From NCBI GenBank assembly GCA_031769625.1, contig JAUIMM010000088.1, positions 8,871,501 to 8,935,500 of the forward strand: a DNA stretch of 64,000 bases, in the 5' to 3' direction. A program made the translations under genes and the position numbers. Shown piece by piece: positions 54,831 through 64,000 of the stretch (position 1 is the stretch's first letter; every line of letters begins with the position of its first letter). Below the pieces are notes generated by a model. That model saw only the letters and a program-made list of their open reading frames with translations. It did not search any database and was not told the DNA's origin. The stretch comes from Taudactylus pleione (Eukaryota; Chordata; Amphibia; Anura; Myobatrachidae).

Positions 54831-56430
54831 CTGCTCTGGTGTACAGATACTGGGTTCTAGATTTATTGGCCGATTATTCCACGAGTTCTATCCACCCATG
54901 TAGGATAGACTGGTCACACAATCCAGGGAGTTTCTGTTCCTGTGCCTGCTACCTCTGCCTCGAACAACACGCATTGTTTGAAATGCACTGTTGGTTTTGG
55001 ATAATTCTGCCATTATTACCAGTGATAGGCTCACTGCAAGGGCGTATGTTGTCCATGGAGGCCGTGTCAGCCATGCTGGTAGTTCCACTCTCACACATTT
55101 GTATCCCTGCATAGCCATGTCTTCTTTTGGAAGCGCTGTTAATCCATCCTTGGAGGGACTAGATCTGTCAATTATCTTTGGTAGTTTTATCCTTGTTGAT
55201 GGGATCGGGGTTCCCAATCTTTTCAACCTCGTTGCAGGATGACAGTTCTTTCTTCTCAGCGAGGGACATCACAGGGTTGTTTCTAAGTTGCTGCCATTTG
55301 TTTCCTTTATGGCTATTCCTTTTTTTTTTTTTTCTTCTTCCATCTATTCAATGGTTTGGAGGAGTTGTTTTATTCTGGCTCACCTCTATTGGGTTGGTAT
55401 ACTTATTATTATTATTATTATTATTATTAAGGTCCGGGTCGTGCAGTTCTCATTTGTGACTTGCTGTATATGTCCTGTTTCTTACCAGGGTTGTTTTCCA
55501 GATAGCAAAGACTATTAAGGATTCCTGGTTCCTGCTGCCATCTGAACTGCTCTGAAATATATACATTCCTCCCGTGGGGCATGTCTTATTGGTTCCTGTC
55601 TGGTTTGTTGTTTAGCCTTGTTGGTCCCTTTATCTACCCATGGTTTTTCTCTGGGATGCTGGCATATATGTGATCCTAATTGATAGCTGTCAATTATACT
55701 TGCTTGGTACACATGCACTCCCAGTAGGGTATTCCAATTAGTCCATGTCCTCACCCTAAAATATGGTGGCATGGCCTCTCTGACTTATTTGGCATTCCCT
55801 TGTCAGTCCAACTGGTCCTCTGGGTTGGCCTTCCCAGGGTTGGTACTTGGCAAGCGACTCTTGACCTTCCCATGGCTAGCTTATCTAACATTTTTATTTG
55901 TTATGTTCTAAGCCCTGCTGTATCTTTGTGACCAGTGTGTGGTGGTTACAGGCATGGTACAGAGAAGTTCGGTTATCTTTTACCGCTTGGGCCAGGTAGC
56001 CGGTATTCTGGCACCCTTCCGTTACAAGGCGGTCATTTGGAAGTCAGCTGTAGTTTGCTGTTCACACTGTGTTCTCAGCTCTTGTGCCGGCTGTTCCGGG
56101 TTTGTAGTTTTTCCCAGGCGGGAGTAGATGCTTGTCTTCGCCTGGGCTCCCTGAGGGTGCAGATTCTGCCTTCTCTGTCAGTTGCCCTGCTATCTGATTT
56201 GTGAACTTTTGGCAGGGAGTTCTTGAGTCCAGGCACTTTGGTTCCTCTTCCTGTTCAATGGCATTGCCATGTGGCTACTGGGTACACAGTTCATACCTGT
56301 TATGTTCTATCGTTCTTCTCTATTGACCCCTTTTTTCTGTTGGACGCAGGGTCAGCGCCTTCTCACTCGGGAGGTCTGCTTTGGAATGTCCCCATATACT
56401 CCAGTGTCCCCTAGTGGATGAAGGAGAAAA
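54831..56430. other. Possible retroelement body, heavily decayed
   Basis: More even base composition than surroundings and moderately open frames on both strands (for example 54888-55226 minus, 112 codons; 55935-56204 plus, 90 codons), ending next to the inverted-repeat element at 56431. (ATT)n at 55402-55430. I could not recognise reverse transcriptase, integrase or tyrosine-recombinase motifs, so this is only a suggestion. Confidence 0.25.
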
Positions 56431-56830
56431 TAGGATTTTGGTACTTACCGATAAATCCCTTTCTCCAAATCCATAGGGGACACTGGGCGCCCTCCCAGCA
56501 CTGTTCCTTTTTTTTCAGCTGCATCTCGATTGTCTGCAGGGTGTGATTTTTTTATTTTTTTTTGTTGGCTGTACTTGGTCTTGGACCTTCTTAGTTGGTT
56601 CCTCCTTCTCCTTGTCTCTCCTCCTCTTTCGGTCTGCTTTCTATCTCCACTCGGCTTGGTTAATCTTAACTGAGTTCATGTGGGGTATAGAGGGGGAGGA
56701 GCCAGCTACTGTTCTGGAGAAATTTAAAGTGCCAGGCTCCACTCATCACCCGTCTATACCTCATGGTATATACTCCAGTGTCCCCTATGGATTCGGAGAA
56801 AGGGATTTATCGGTAAGTACCAAAATCCTA
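56431..56830. mobile_element. 400-bp element with 56-bp terminal inverted repeats
   Basis: Left repeat 56431-56486 (starts TAGGATTTTGGTACTTACCG) and right repeat 56775-56830 are complementary over 56 nt with one mismatch. A third, partial direct copy of the right repeat (CCAGTGTCCCCTAGTGGATG) sits immediately outside at 56400-56428. T-rich spacer. No exact TSD visible. Confidence 0.85.
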
Positions 56831-57509
56831 TTTTTTTATTTTTTTTTAGTAAACTATTTAGATCTGTAACACTATTTTGATATCCTAGTGCATGCAGCAT
56901 GGCCACAAAATGCTTGCAATAATTGCGCGCCAAGATAATGGCACATTTAATGTTTTGCTTCCAGTCATTAAGACCATAATACTACATAAAACTTATTTTT
57001 GGATTTCATTTTGTTTGGAAGTCTAGTTGAGATTATTTATCTCCCATAATTCGTCAAGCTGCTAGCAAAACAAAATCATTATTCTTTTCTTTGAAATAAA
57101 ATAAGAGGATTTCACAGACACATCATCAGATTTCATGTTTATAGTTTACATGTTGCCAAAGTAATGAGATATAGAACAGAATGCTCAATCCCCACATAAA
57201 ACTTTTCACATGACTCAGAATAAAATAGGAGTGAAGTCTTGTAAAGATAGGAGACAAACCCGTCAGTATGGTGTATTTGCTCCGCCCTGTCAGTATAGAG
57301 CAGCTATGCATTAGGTGCATGGTGAGACAGGCGCTGTATCGCATCGTTTGTCTCACACCCGCTTAATCTGTCACTTTTTTACATATATTTTACCAGGAGC
57401 AGGTATGGATGGTTTCTGTTCTTTCAGGGCTCTCTCTTGTACAGGATGTCTTTGGCACAAGTGAGAAGATAAATAAAATGTTAAGACAAAAAACACTTTT
57501 GCAGTTTTG
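56831..57509. other. Unassigned AT-rich DNA
   Basis: Nothing recognised. Confidence 0.4.
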
Positions 57510-57513
57510 TAAA

Positions 57514-57949
57514 GCTGGGTGCACACTAGACGATATATTGGACTATCTGTTGTTTTGAGGCGAATCAGCATGACAAATTGTCCACTATTGCGCTCTCCTG
57601 TGTGTCGTTTATTTCATCTTTAATCTGCCTGCAGTGCAAGCCAATCTGAAGATCCGGAGGCTGACACCATGCTTCTAGATGCGGCGGGGGGAACGATATA
57701 TTGGGTGGTTGTACACCAGATTGCATGGTACACACATTGACTAGTGCAGAGGTTCCCAAACGCGGTCCTCAAGGCTCCCCAACAGTTCTGGTTTTAGAGA
57801 TGTCCATGGTTGAGAACAGGTGACTTAATTAGTACCTCAGTCAATTTGGTTTAACTACATGTGTTCAACCATGGATATCTCTAAAACCTGAACTTTTGGG
57901 GTGTCTTGGGGACCGCGTTTGGGAACCTCTGGACTAGTGTTTGCCTGGC
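57514..57949. mobile_element. TTAA-type MITE, host of hAT MITE
   Basis: Left end GCTGGGTGCACACTAGACG preceded by TAAA, right end CTAGTGTTTGCCTGGC followed by TTAA (57950-57953). Without the nested hAT MITE and its duplicated 8-mer it is about 243 bp. Confidence 0.72.
57747..57931. mobile_element. hAT MITE with perfect 8-bp TSD, nested
   Basis: 185 bp with inverted ends CAGAGGTTCCCAAACGCGGT and the complement of ACCGCGTTTGGGAACCTCTG (at least 20 bp perfect). Exact TSD GACTAGTG (57739-57746, 57932-57939). Halves pair almost fully (GGTTTTAGAGATGTCCATGG / CATGGATATCTCTAAAACC). Youngest-looking hAT copy in the window. Confidence 0.95.
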
Positions 57950-57953
57950 TTAA

Positions 57954-58438
57954 CAATTGACTTCAATGAAAATAAAAATATTGTTGAATCCGAAAAAGTC
58001 ACTCAATTGAGACAGTAAACTGAGATACTTAAAGGGGAAAGCTCTCATCTGGTTTAATTCATACCTCCCAAATTGTAATAAAATGGTTTGCAGACTTTTG
58101 TTATGTCAATTTTCCGCATCCAGATGGGAAACATTGGGTTTGGATTTTTTGAGTTTGTGCATATCATCCAGTAATACTTTGCTTTCTCTCTTGGCTGCAT
58201 GTGTGCTTTGCAGCCACATCTCTATACAAACAATTCATTAAAGTGTTTGCGCAATGATTTAATTTAATGAAAACTTCTTGTCTACAGTAGGACTTTCATC
58301 CAAACCTTTGTGAAATCAATTTTAAGAGAAACTAGTTGATGTTAACTCTCCTTCACACCCATCTTCCCCTCCCCACACATTTTGTGCAGTTCTATTTAGG
58401 CTTCTTTCAAAGCTAAAGTATTGCAACTATTAGGCTAG
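57954..58438. other. Unassigned
   Basis: Nothing recognised. Confidence 0.4.
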
Positions 58439-58618
58439 GGGGTCTATTTACTAAGCAGTGTTAGGAGAAGTGAAGAGTGAAAAGTGATAAGGTACCAGCC
58501 AATCAGCTCCTAACTCTCATCTCACAGGCTGTGTTTGAAAAATGACAGTTGGTAGCTGATTGGCTGGCACCTTATCACTTTTCACTCTGTCTCCTAACAC
58601 TGCTTAATAAATAGACCC
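58439..58618. mobile_element. Harbinger-type MITE, CCAATCAG family copy 2
   Basis: GGGGGTCTATTTACTAAGC to GCTTAATAAATAGACCCC, about 180 bp, nearly complete self-pairing (AGTGAAAAGTGATAAGGT / ACCTTATCACTTTTCACT). Core CAGCCAATCAGCTCCTAACT. TSD ambiguous between CTA and TAA because of the G/C run. Confidence 0.85.
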
Positions 58619-58907
58619 CTAAATGAGTAGGTTATTTTCAAGTTAACTTATCCAATGTACGAGTATATTATATTATATAGATTTCTCAAATGAACTAATT
58701 TAGAATAATTCAGCCCTCCATTTCCAGCAAATACAAGACACACGTGGCACAGGAATTGAAGGGATTTTGATATTCAAACACTCAAATAAATAAAATAGTT
58801 GGTTAAGACATTTTTCTATTTAAATTATATTATCCTGTCAATGCAATTTTGAAGATGATGTTTACGTAACAGTAACTTTGTGTCCTGCAGTTTACAGATT
58901 ATCTGTA
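58619..58907. other. Unassigned AT-rich
   Basis: Nothing recognised. Confidence 0.4.
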
Positions 58908-59188
58908 CATGGGTGCACATTAGACGATATGTCGGCAGATCAGACTGACATATTGTCGACATCGGCTAGTGTGTACGCACTATGTCGGCCCATGCCTGAT
59001 TCCTGCAGGGTCGTTCGTCGAATCGACATATCTGCCGTACATGCTGTTCAATCGGTCAATGTGATGACCGACACCAGGCAGGTGAAAGGAGCCGATGCCC
59101 AACTTGTTGGGAACCGGATCGTGTAATCTGTCCGGCGTCTCATCACTGTGTAGTGTACACACATCGGTAAGTGTGTACCCAGCTCAGC
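58908..59188. mobile_element. TTAA-type MITE
   Basis: Left GGGTGCACATTAGACGATAT, right AAGTGTGTACCCAGC then TTAA (59189-59192). ATGTCGG and CCGACA words recur inverted. Left target site decayed. Confidence 0.65.
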
Positions 59189-59192
59189 TTAA

Positions 59193-60156
59193 GACTGGGG
59201 GCAGCAGTTCAACCTGCTACAGTTTATTGATAGCTCAAAAAAACTGAACATTACTCCTATCAATTAGCATTATCCACCTATTGAACAATTAATGAACTGT
59301 TTCCTGATACTGTCTGTCTCAGAGCCATCCTATTAACAACTTCCTATTCAAAACTGATTGTGTCAATGAATAACATCCCGTTTGGGAAACTGCAGAGTAT
59401 CTCTCCATTTATCTCTTCCTGCTAGCCGCTTGCCTCTAACCTCTCGGTTGTTACCAGCACTCAGCGCAGCTTGTGTGATCACACTGCGCCCAAACATATT
59501 TGATCAAAAATTTCTGCATGGTGTTTTACAGCCAACAACAGGCTGGTCGTAATGACAGCTTATATCCAAGAATTAGAAGTTTATTTTGTTTTCCCTGGAA
59601 GTGGTGATTTCATAACGGTGACGACCCACATCTATTACGGCAGCCCTAGTGACCATAGACTGATGTCTGTAACCATGGGGGCAGCGATTAGATGGGATGC
59701 ACAGAAAGCTGCATGGTGAGGTCATACAGAAAACACCCGGCATTTAGTCTGCTAGGAAAAGACATCACTGTTATTGTGCAGCTGATATGTTGCATGTGAA
59801 TGGAATCTCGGGTCCATAGCTGTAATGTGCTCTAAATATGGCTTCATTTAACACCCGGAAACCATTGGTTCTATTTCTGCTGTAATAATAGTGATAGTAT
59901 TTTGGCTTTGATGAGAGTAAGTTAATTGATTGGTAAGACAGCAAGGTGTGTGACGCAGTCTCCGCAGGTCGGACTGTAAGTAGCCCCTTTTCCATCGGAA
60001 ACGTCTCTCAGAAACTTCAAATTAGTATTAATAAATATGTAAAGTATTCTCTTGCATGCTTGATTGATTTATTTACTTTCTGACTGTAATATTTTAATAA
60101 GTACACATTCTATTATTTATAAAGAATAAAATATAAAAAAAAAAATCTGTGCACTT
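59193..60156. other. Unassigned
   Basis: No repeat signature from 59193 to 60000; frames are short. The AT-rich end includes poly(A) at 60136-60145. Confidence 0.4.
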
Positions 60157-60296
60157 ATGTACTAAGCCTTGGAGAGAGAGAAAGTACCAACCAATAAGCT
60201 CCTAACTGCCATTTTACAGGCTGTGTTTGAAAAATGACAGTTAGGAGCTGATTGGTTGGTGCTTTATCTCTCGCCACTTTATCTCTCTGAGGCTTA
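60157..60296. mobile_element. Harbinger-type MITE, CCAATCAG family copy 3
   Basis: ATGTACTAAGCCTTGGAGAG and its inverse; core ACCAACCAATAAGCTCCTAA / TTAGGAGCTGATTGGTTGGT around TGTTTGAAAAATGACA. Its right end abuts the next element directly, so it appears clipped. Confidence 0.8.
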
Positions 60297-60297
60297 T

Positions 60298-60612
60298 GGT
60301 GCCTACACACATGGCGATATTTTACCCGATCTGGCCGATTCCGACGCATCGGAACGACAGATCGTGTAAAATATGCCCAAATTGTGAGTCCCCACTCACG
60401 CTGCGATGCGCGTCCCCGCAGGTCGCACATCGCATCTTCAGATCTCCCATGCTGTAGGGCAGATCTGACAATCTCAAGTCACGATGCACTGGAGGAGTTA
60501 GGAGGCACGATAGATCGTGTGTCATGTTGGCAGCTTTTTCAGACCAAATAGTGTGTAGGGAAATCGTACACATCATGGGATTGTGAGCACATCGTTATGT
60601 GTGTAGGCACCT
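60298..60612. mobile_element. TTAA-type MITE, subfamily 2
   Basis: Ends GGTGCCTACACACATGGCGA and the complement of ATCGTTATGTGTGTAGGCACC; flanks TTAT (60294-60297) and TTAG (60613-60616). Shares GTAAAATATGCCCAAATTGT and AGATCTCCC words with 20421-20758. Confidence 0.8.
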
Positions 60613-60616
60613 TTAG

Positions 60617-60961
60617 AATCCCGACGCCGGCATCTCGAAAGGGTTAACATACCAACACTTGTTGGTCGGTATGCTAACACTTCTCCTCTTTGGTGCCTAA
60701 CCCTAACCTCCCCACCAAGTGCCTGAACCTTACCTCCCCCTCCCCGGTGCCTAACCTTAAACATTCCCCCTTAGTGCCTAACTCTAACTCTCCCTCTAGT
60801 GCCTAACCCTAACCCCACACCCTAAACCTAACACCACGATACTTACCTTCAGTATTCCGGCGATCGGAATGCTGACGCCAGGCTTCTGACCGGCGTTGGG
60901 ATTTCGGCGCCGGTAATAGGAGCGTCGACATGCAGACCGCCAGGATGCCGAACGCATACCC
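60617..60961. mobile_element. Telomere-like MITE
   Basis: Starts AATCCCGACGCCGGCATC immediately after the previous element and ends CCAGGATGCCGAACGCATACCC (complement GGGTATGCGTTCGGC). Middle has CCTAACCCTAACC units. The left terminus seems lost to the TTAA element. Confidence 0.7.
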
Positions 60962-62148
60962 TTTGAATATGGAGGTACATGGTTTACTAGATCAGTAATA
61001 ATATGATTCCTTGTAACTTATTTCAACTGGAGGCCCAAATCTATAGATGTCAGTCAATTTTAATGGAAGGAAAGTTACTGTACCATCAGAAAAAAAAAAT
61101 GTTGTTTAAGGTACAGTATGTTCTTCTGTACAAGAAGTATTATTTATTTCGACAATGAAAACACTCAAAAGCCTTGTTTAATGCAGTGTTCTATGTCTTT
61201 TGTGACAATAAAAATTACTTGCCTACTCTCCAACTGGACTTCCCTCCGGACTGATGTAAACAGTGAGGAAGTACACTGTAAACCAGGGGCGGAATGCGTG
61301 ACACCACAATTTGCATGCAACGCATCCCGCCACCCATCGCATGCATGCCAGCGTTGATTAAGCCCGTATACATGAAGAAAAGCGCAAAGGACAGCTGTCT
61401 CCGTAAGAGCTGCCCTTTGTGTGAGAGGGACTTCCAGGTCTATAACCCAGAAGTCCCTCTGGAGCGTGCGTCCTTCTGCGCGTTTCACAACAGCTGGATA
61501 GCCACAGGTTGGCTGCAAGTCTAGACCATTTCTGTAGATCCCTTTTGTAATATTTCATCTAAGCCACATTCACATCTAAACTCTTTATTACTTTACAGAG
61601 TATTTCATTTCTGTAGAATACATTACGAATCCGTGAATGATCCCTTGAGAAAGTTGTTTCTGTTGCCTTTGCTGGTGCCTCAGCCAAGATTTTAATGTTG
61701 AATAAAATATTGATTTTTAATTCATCTTTTTGGTCTTGGACTTTCTTCAAGGAATCATTTACTTAATGCATGCCTCAGCTGCAGCCATGGGTATCCATGT
61801 ACTAATCTGTTCCTGGGCAGCCATGGTCTGGGGGTAGACAAGGGTGCACTGATCTCTGTCCCTGCAATTTTGATGTACAGTAAGTCAGTATCCCATGAAG
61901 ACAGACTCCAACAAGGTGAAAGAAAAACACTACTTCTTTACAGCGCTCTAACACATGCAAAGACCACGTTTAACATGATCCAGTAGTGTCCTAAAGCTTT
62001 ATTTTATGATGAGTAAGTTAGCAACTGTTCATTTAATTGTGTTTAGTCGAAATTATGCATTGTTCTTTTATATGAAAATATGAAAATATATATTATTGGC
62101 TAATAGCTGTTCCCCCCCTCCCACATAAGCTGTCAATTAAAAATAAAA
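60962..62148. other. Unassigned
   Basis: 61290-61530 has ordinary-looking open frames on both strands (76 plus, 117 minus) but no recognised domain; GCATGCATGC-like words. No bounded repeat. Confidence 0.35.
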
Positions 62149-62331
62149 GGGCCTCATTTATCAAGGAGTGATATTCTTGCTATCACTCATTACTAATCTT
62201 AAATGGTGCGCCAACCAATCGGCTCCTGACTTGTGTTTGAAAAATTACAGTTAGGAGCTGATTGGTTTGAGCACTATTTAAGATTAGCAACGAGTGATAA
62301 CCAGAATATCACTCATTGATAAATGCGGCCC
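62149..62331. mobile_element. Harbinger-type MITE, CCAATCAG family copy 4
   Basis: GGGCCTCATTTATCAAGGAG to TTGATAAATGCGGCCC; inverted AGTGATATTCTTGCTATCAC / GTGATAACCAGAATATCACT. Core ACAGTTAGGAGCTGATTGG. Flanks AAA and TAA (2 of 3). Confidence 0.82.
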
Positions 62332-62569
62332 TAATTCAGTAAAGAAGAGACTGTGTATAAGAGCATTTAACAAATATATAGAACAGGTAAATAGATTAAT
62401 AATGTAAAAAAAAATATATAATACACACATATATACCCCTAAAGTATGTACACACATACGCAGGCACTTGCATGTAGCAGGCAATTTTTTCAAATAGGAA
62501 ACGGAGTCTGCGCACAAGAGACTGAGCATAAACATACACACAAGCCACCATCTAAATTGAAGTAATATA

Positions 62570-62578
<9 letters not shown>

Positions 62579-62620
<42 letters not shown>
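62579..62620. repeat. (TA)n microsatellite
   Basis: About 20 TA units, directly next to the A/T-rich tail of the SINE fragment and probably grown from that tail. Confidence 0.97.
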
Positions 62621-62626
<6 letters not shown>

Positions 62627-62802
62627 TATATATTTATTACCAGTTATTTATATAGCACACACATATTCCACAGCGCTTTACAGAGAATATCTGACTATTC
62701 CAATCTGTCCCTGCCCCAGTGGAGCTAACAATCTATATACCCTATAACATGCACATATACACTATGGTCAATTTTTTGTGGGGTGCCAATTGACCTACCT
62801 AT
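62621..62802 (-). repeat. 5'-truncated V-type SINE
   Basis: Minus-strand copy: tail TATTTATTACCAGTTATTTA, then CACATATTCCACAGCGCTTT, CCCTGCCCCAGTGGAGC, GCCAATTGACCTACC. The tRNA head is absent. Flanking TA-rich DNA hides any TSD. Confidence 0.85.
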
Positions 62803-62859
62803 GTATATGTATATATATAACTAAACACTTGGTCCGAACATAATATAAACAAAGTTTAT

Positions 62860-63310
62860 ATATATATATATGTTCCAACAATAGTGTTCATTCTAGCTCC
62901 GGTGGCAGGCAGGGCGCCGGAGCTAGACAGGGCACTTCCGCGCACGAAAAGGGGCGTGGTCATTGAGGGGCCTCTATAAGACATGTCCCCTTTTCGGCAT
63001 TCTTTGGGGCGTGCCCGGTACTTACGGACACGCCGGGTAGCCCCCAAGCGCTGCTGACAGGTAGAATAGATGCCGGGCGCATGCGCCCAGCGTCTATTCA
63101 CCGGCGGTGACCGGGTCACCGCACATTTCCCCACCCGCGGGACACTGCAACCCGCAGGCTGTCTTAGTGGGGCGCTGCGCGGTGAGGGCAGAGCACTTTT
63201 TGTTCTCCAGGAGGAGGACGGAGCGCTCCAGAAGGAGGACAGGGCGCAGCGCCCCGCTGAAACAGCCTAGCAGGAACGCTACAATAATAAACAGGACTGC
63301 GGAACTGCCA
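62860..63310. mobile_element. CpG-rich palindromic block, probable repeat
   Basis: GC- and CpG-rich 450 bp with inverted words AGCTCCGGTGGC...GGCGCCGGAGCT (62895-62926), GGGCGTGCCCGG/CCGGGTAGCCC and GCGCATGCGC. Such palindromes resemble the MITEs elsewhere rather than a promoter. Ends unresolved. Opposed short frames are shadows. Confidence 0.4.
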
Positions 63311-63387
63311 TCTCTGATGTGGTAAATGGATCCACAATGACATTAAAAAGAAAAAATAGCTATAGTAACTACTCGATCTGCTAGGTT

Positions 63388-63672
63388 GATTCATACTTGC
63401 CGACATTCAGCTCCCTCCCTCCGGGTAATGCTGCATTAGGGGCGGGGCCGCACCATCGCATCATTGTGGCCCTGCCTCCTCATCACAATGCCGAAAATAA
63501 GCGGGGCCATGATGACGTGATTCAGCACAAATCGCAACACCCCCACTCTCCCCCCCGCCTGCTGTGGGGGTTTCTATTAGTAATCCGGGGGGGCCCCTTG
63601 CCTGCCTTTCTGGGAGACCGGCACCCCATATTCGGGAGGCTCCCAGCCAAATCGGGAGGGTAGGCAAGCCTG
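63388..63672. mobile_element. MITE with CATACTTGCCGAC end
   Basis: Starts TTCATACTTGCCGACATTC and ends TCGGGAGGGTAGGCAAGCC; inverted CCCTCCCTCCGGG / CGGGAGGCTCCC and GGGGCCGCACC/GGCCCTGCC words. Related to 34582. TSD not clear. Confidence 0.6.
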
Positions 63673-64000
63673 GGTTAATTGGCATAAATGTAAGTATAAG
63701 GAATACTATGCAGAACCGTGCTAATGAACTGTTGTTCTTGTAAGGACAGGGACACATTACAGGGATCCAGTTTCATTTTGATAAGTGTTCACTCAAAATA
63801 AGTGTTAAATACTTTGGTTATAAGGTACAGTTGATGAGCAGTTATACATATCTGAAGGTGGCTAGTTATGCACGCAAGGGTGGTCCGTCCAGTGGGCATA
63901 TTATGGGAGTGTCGCGGATGTTTCAATGCTAGAGGCTGCTTTCTCCGGTGCGCAGCCATAGGAGGCCATAGGCAGACTAAGAAACTGCACCCGCCATAAG
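63673..64000. other. Unassigned
   Basis: Nothing recognised up to the window edge. Confidence 0.4.

Noticed and set aside
62860..63310. CpG island promoter
   Set aside because: GC-rich block is built of inverted palindromes like the neighbouring MITEs; no exon-like sequence follows.

Overview
The window looks like non-coding nuclear DNA from a large, repeat-rich vertebrate genome. An anuran amphibian is the best guess, and a myobatrachid-like frog is only a hunch. The reasons are the dense mixture of AT-rich sequence with GC-rich inverted-repeat MITEs of Harbinger, hAT and TTAA-target types, a tRNA-derived SINE whose tail reads like the V-type SINEs common in frogs, long TA and GT microsatellites, and the absence of any long conserved open reading frame. 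I could not support a single intact host protein-coding gene, rRNA or tRNA. The only recognisable protein-coding remnants are a broken mariner transposase (14.2-15.5 kb) and a short piece of a hAT transposase (10.36-10.56 kb).

Layout. 0-9 kb: unassigned AT-rich DNA, a small Harbinger-type MITE, degenerate tandem repeats (5.7-7.6 kb) and a 439-bp hairpin-bearing insertion (7.75-8.19 kb). 9-13 kb: a composite hAT remnant with an internal tandem array. 13-17 kb: a mariner pseudogene split by a MITE, then MITE mosaics. 17-23 kb: TTAA-type MITEs and hAT fragments. 23.0-25.2 kb: a GC-rich unique block followed by about 33 copies of a 48-bp minisatellite. 25-35 kb: more MITEs, including an 1179-bp insertion with 160-bp inverted arms and a 15-bp target duplication. 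35-46 kb: palindromic GTCGAC elements, a solo LTR inside a telomere-like MITE, and a full-length SINE. 46-57 kb: further MITEs, hammerhead-like fragments and a 56-bp inverted-repeat element. 57-64 kb: nested and abutting MITEs, a SINE fragment and a GC-rich block.

The useful information is the insertion history. Nested insertions with exact target-site duplications (TSDs) order the families in time: the Harbinger-type MITE at 14543 landed in mariner; the solo LTR at 43078 landed in a telomere-like MITE; the hAT MITE at 57747 landed in a TTAA MITE; the TTA-flanked MITE at 29039 landed in the hairpin element. The least ordinary signal is a small family (two well-bounded copies, two fragments) built as tail, inverted arm, spacer, arm, with 12- and 15-bp TSDs. 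I suspect this is Penelope-like or another target-primed retroelement, but no reverse transcriptase is visible. Element superfamily names are inferred from TSD length and terminal motifs, not from database matches.
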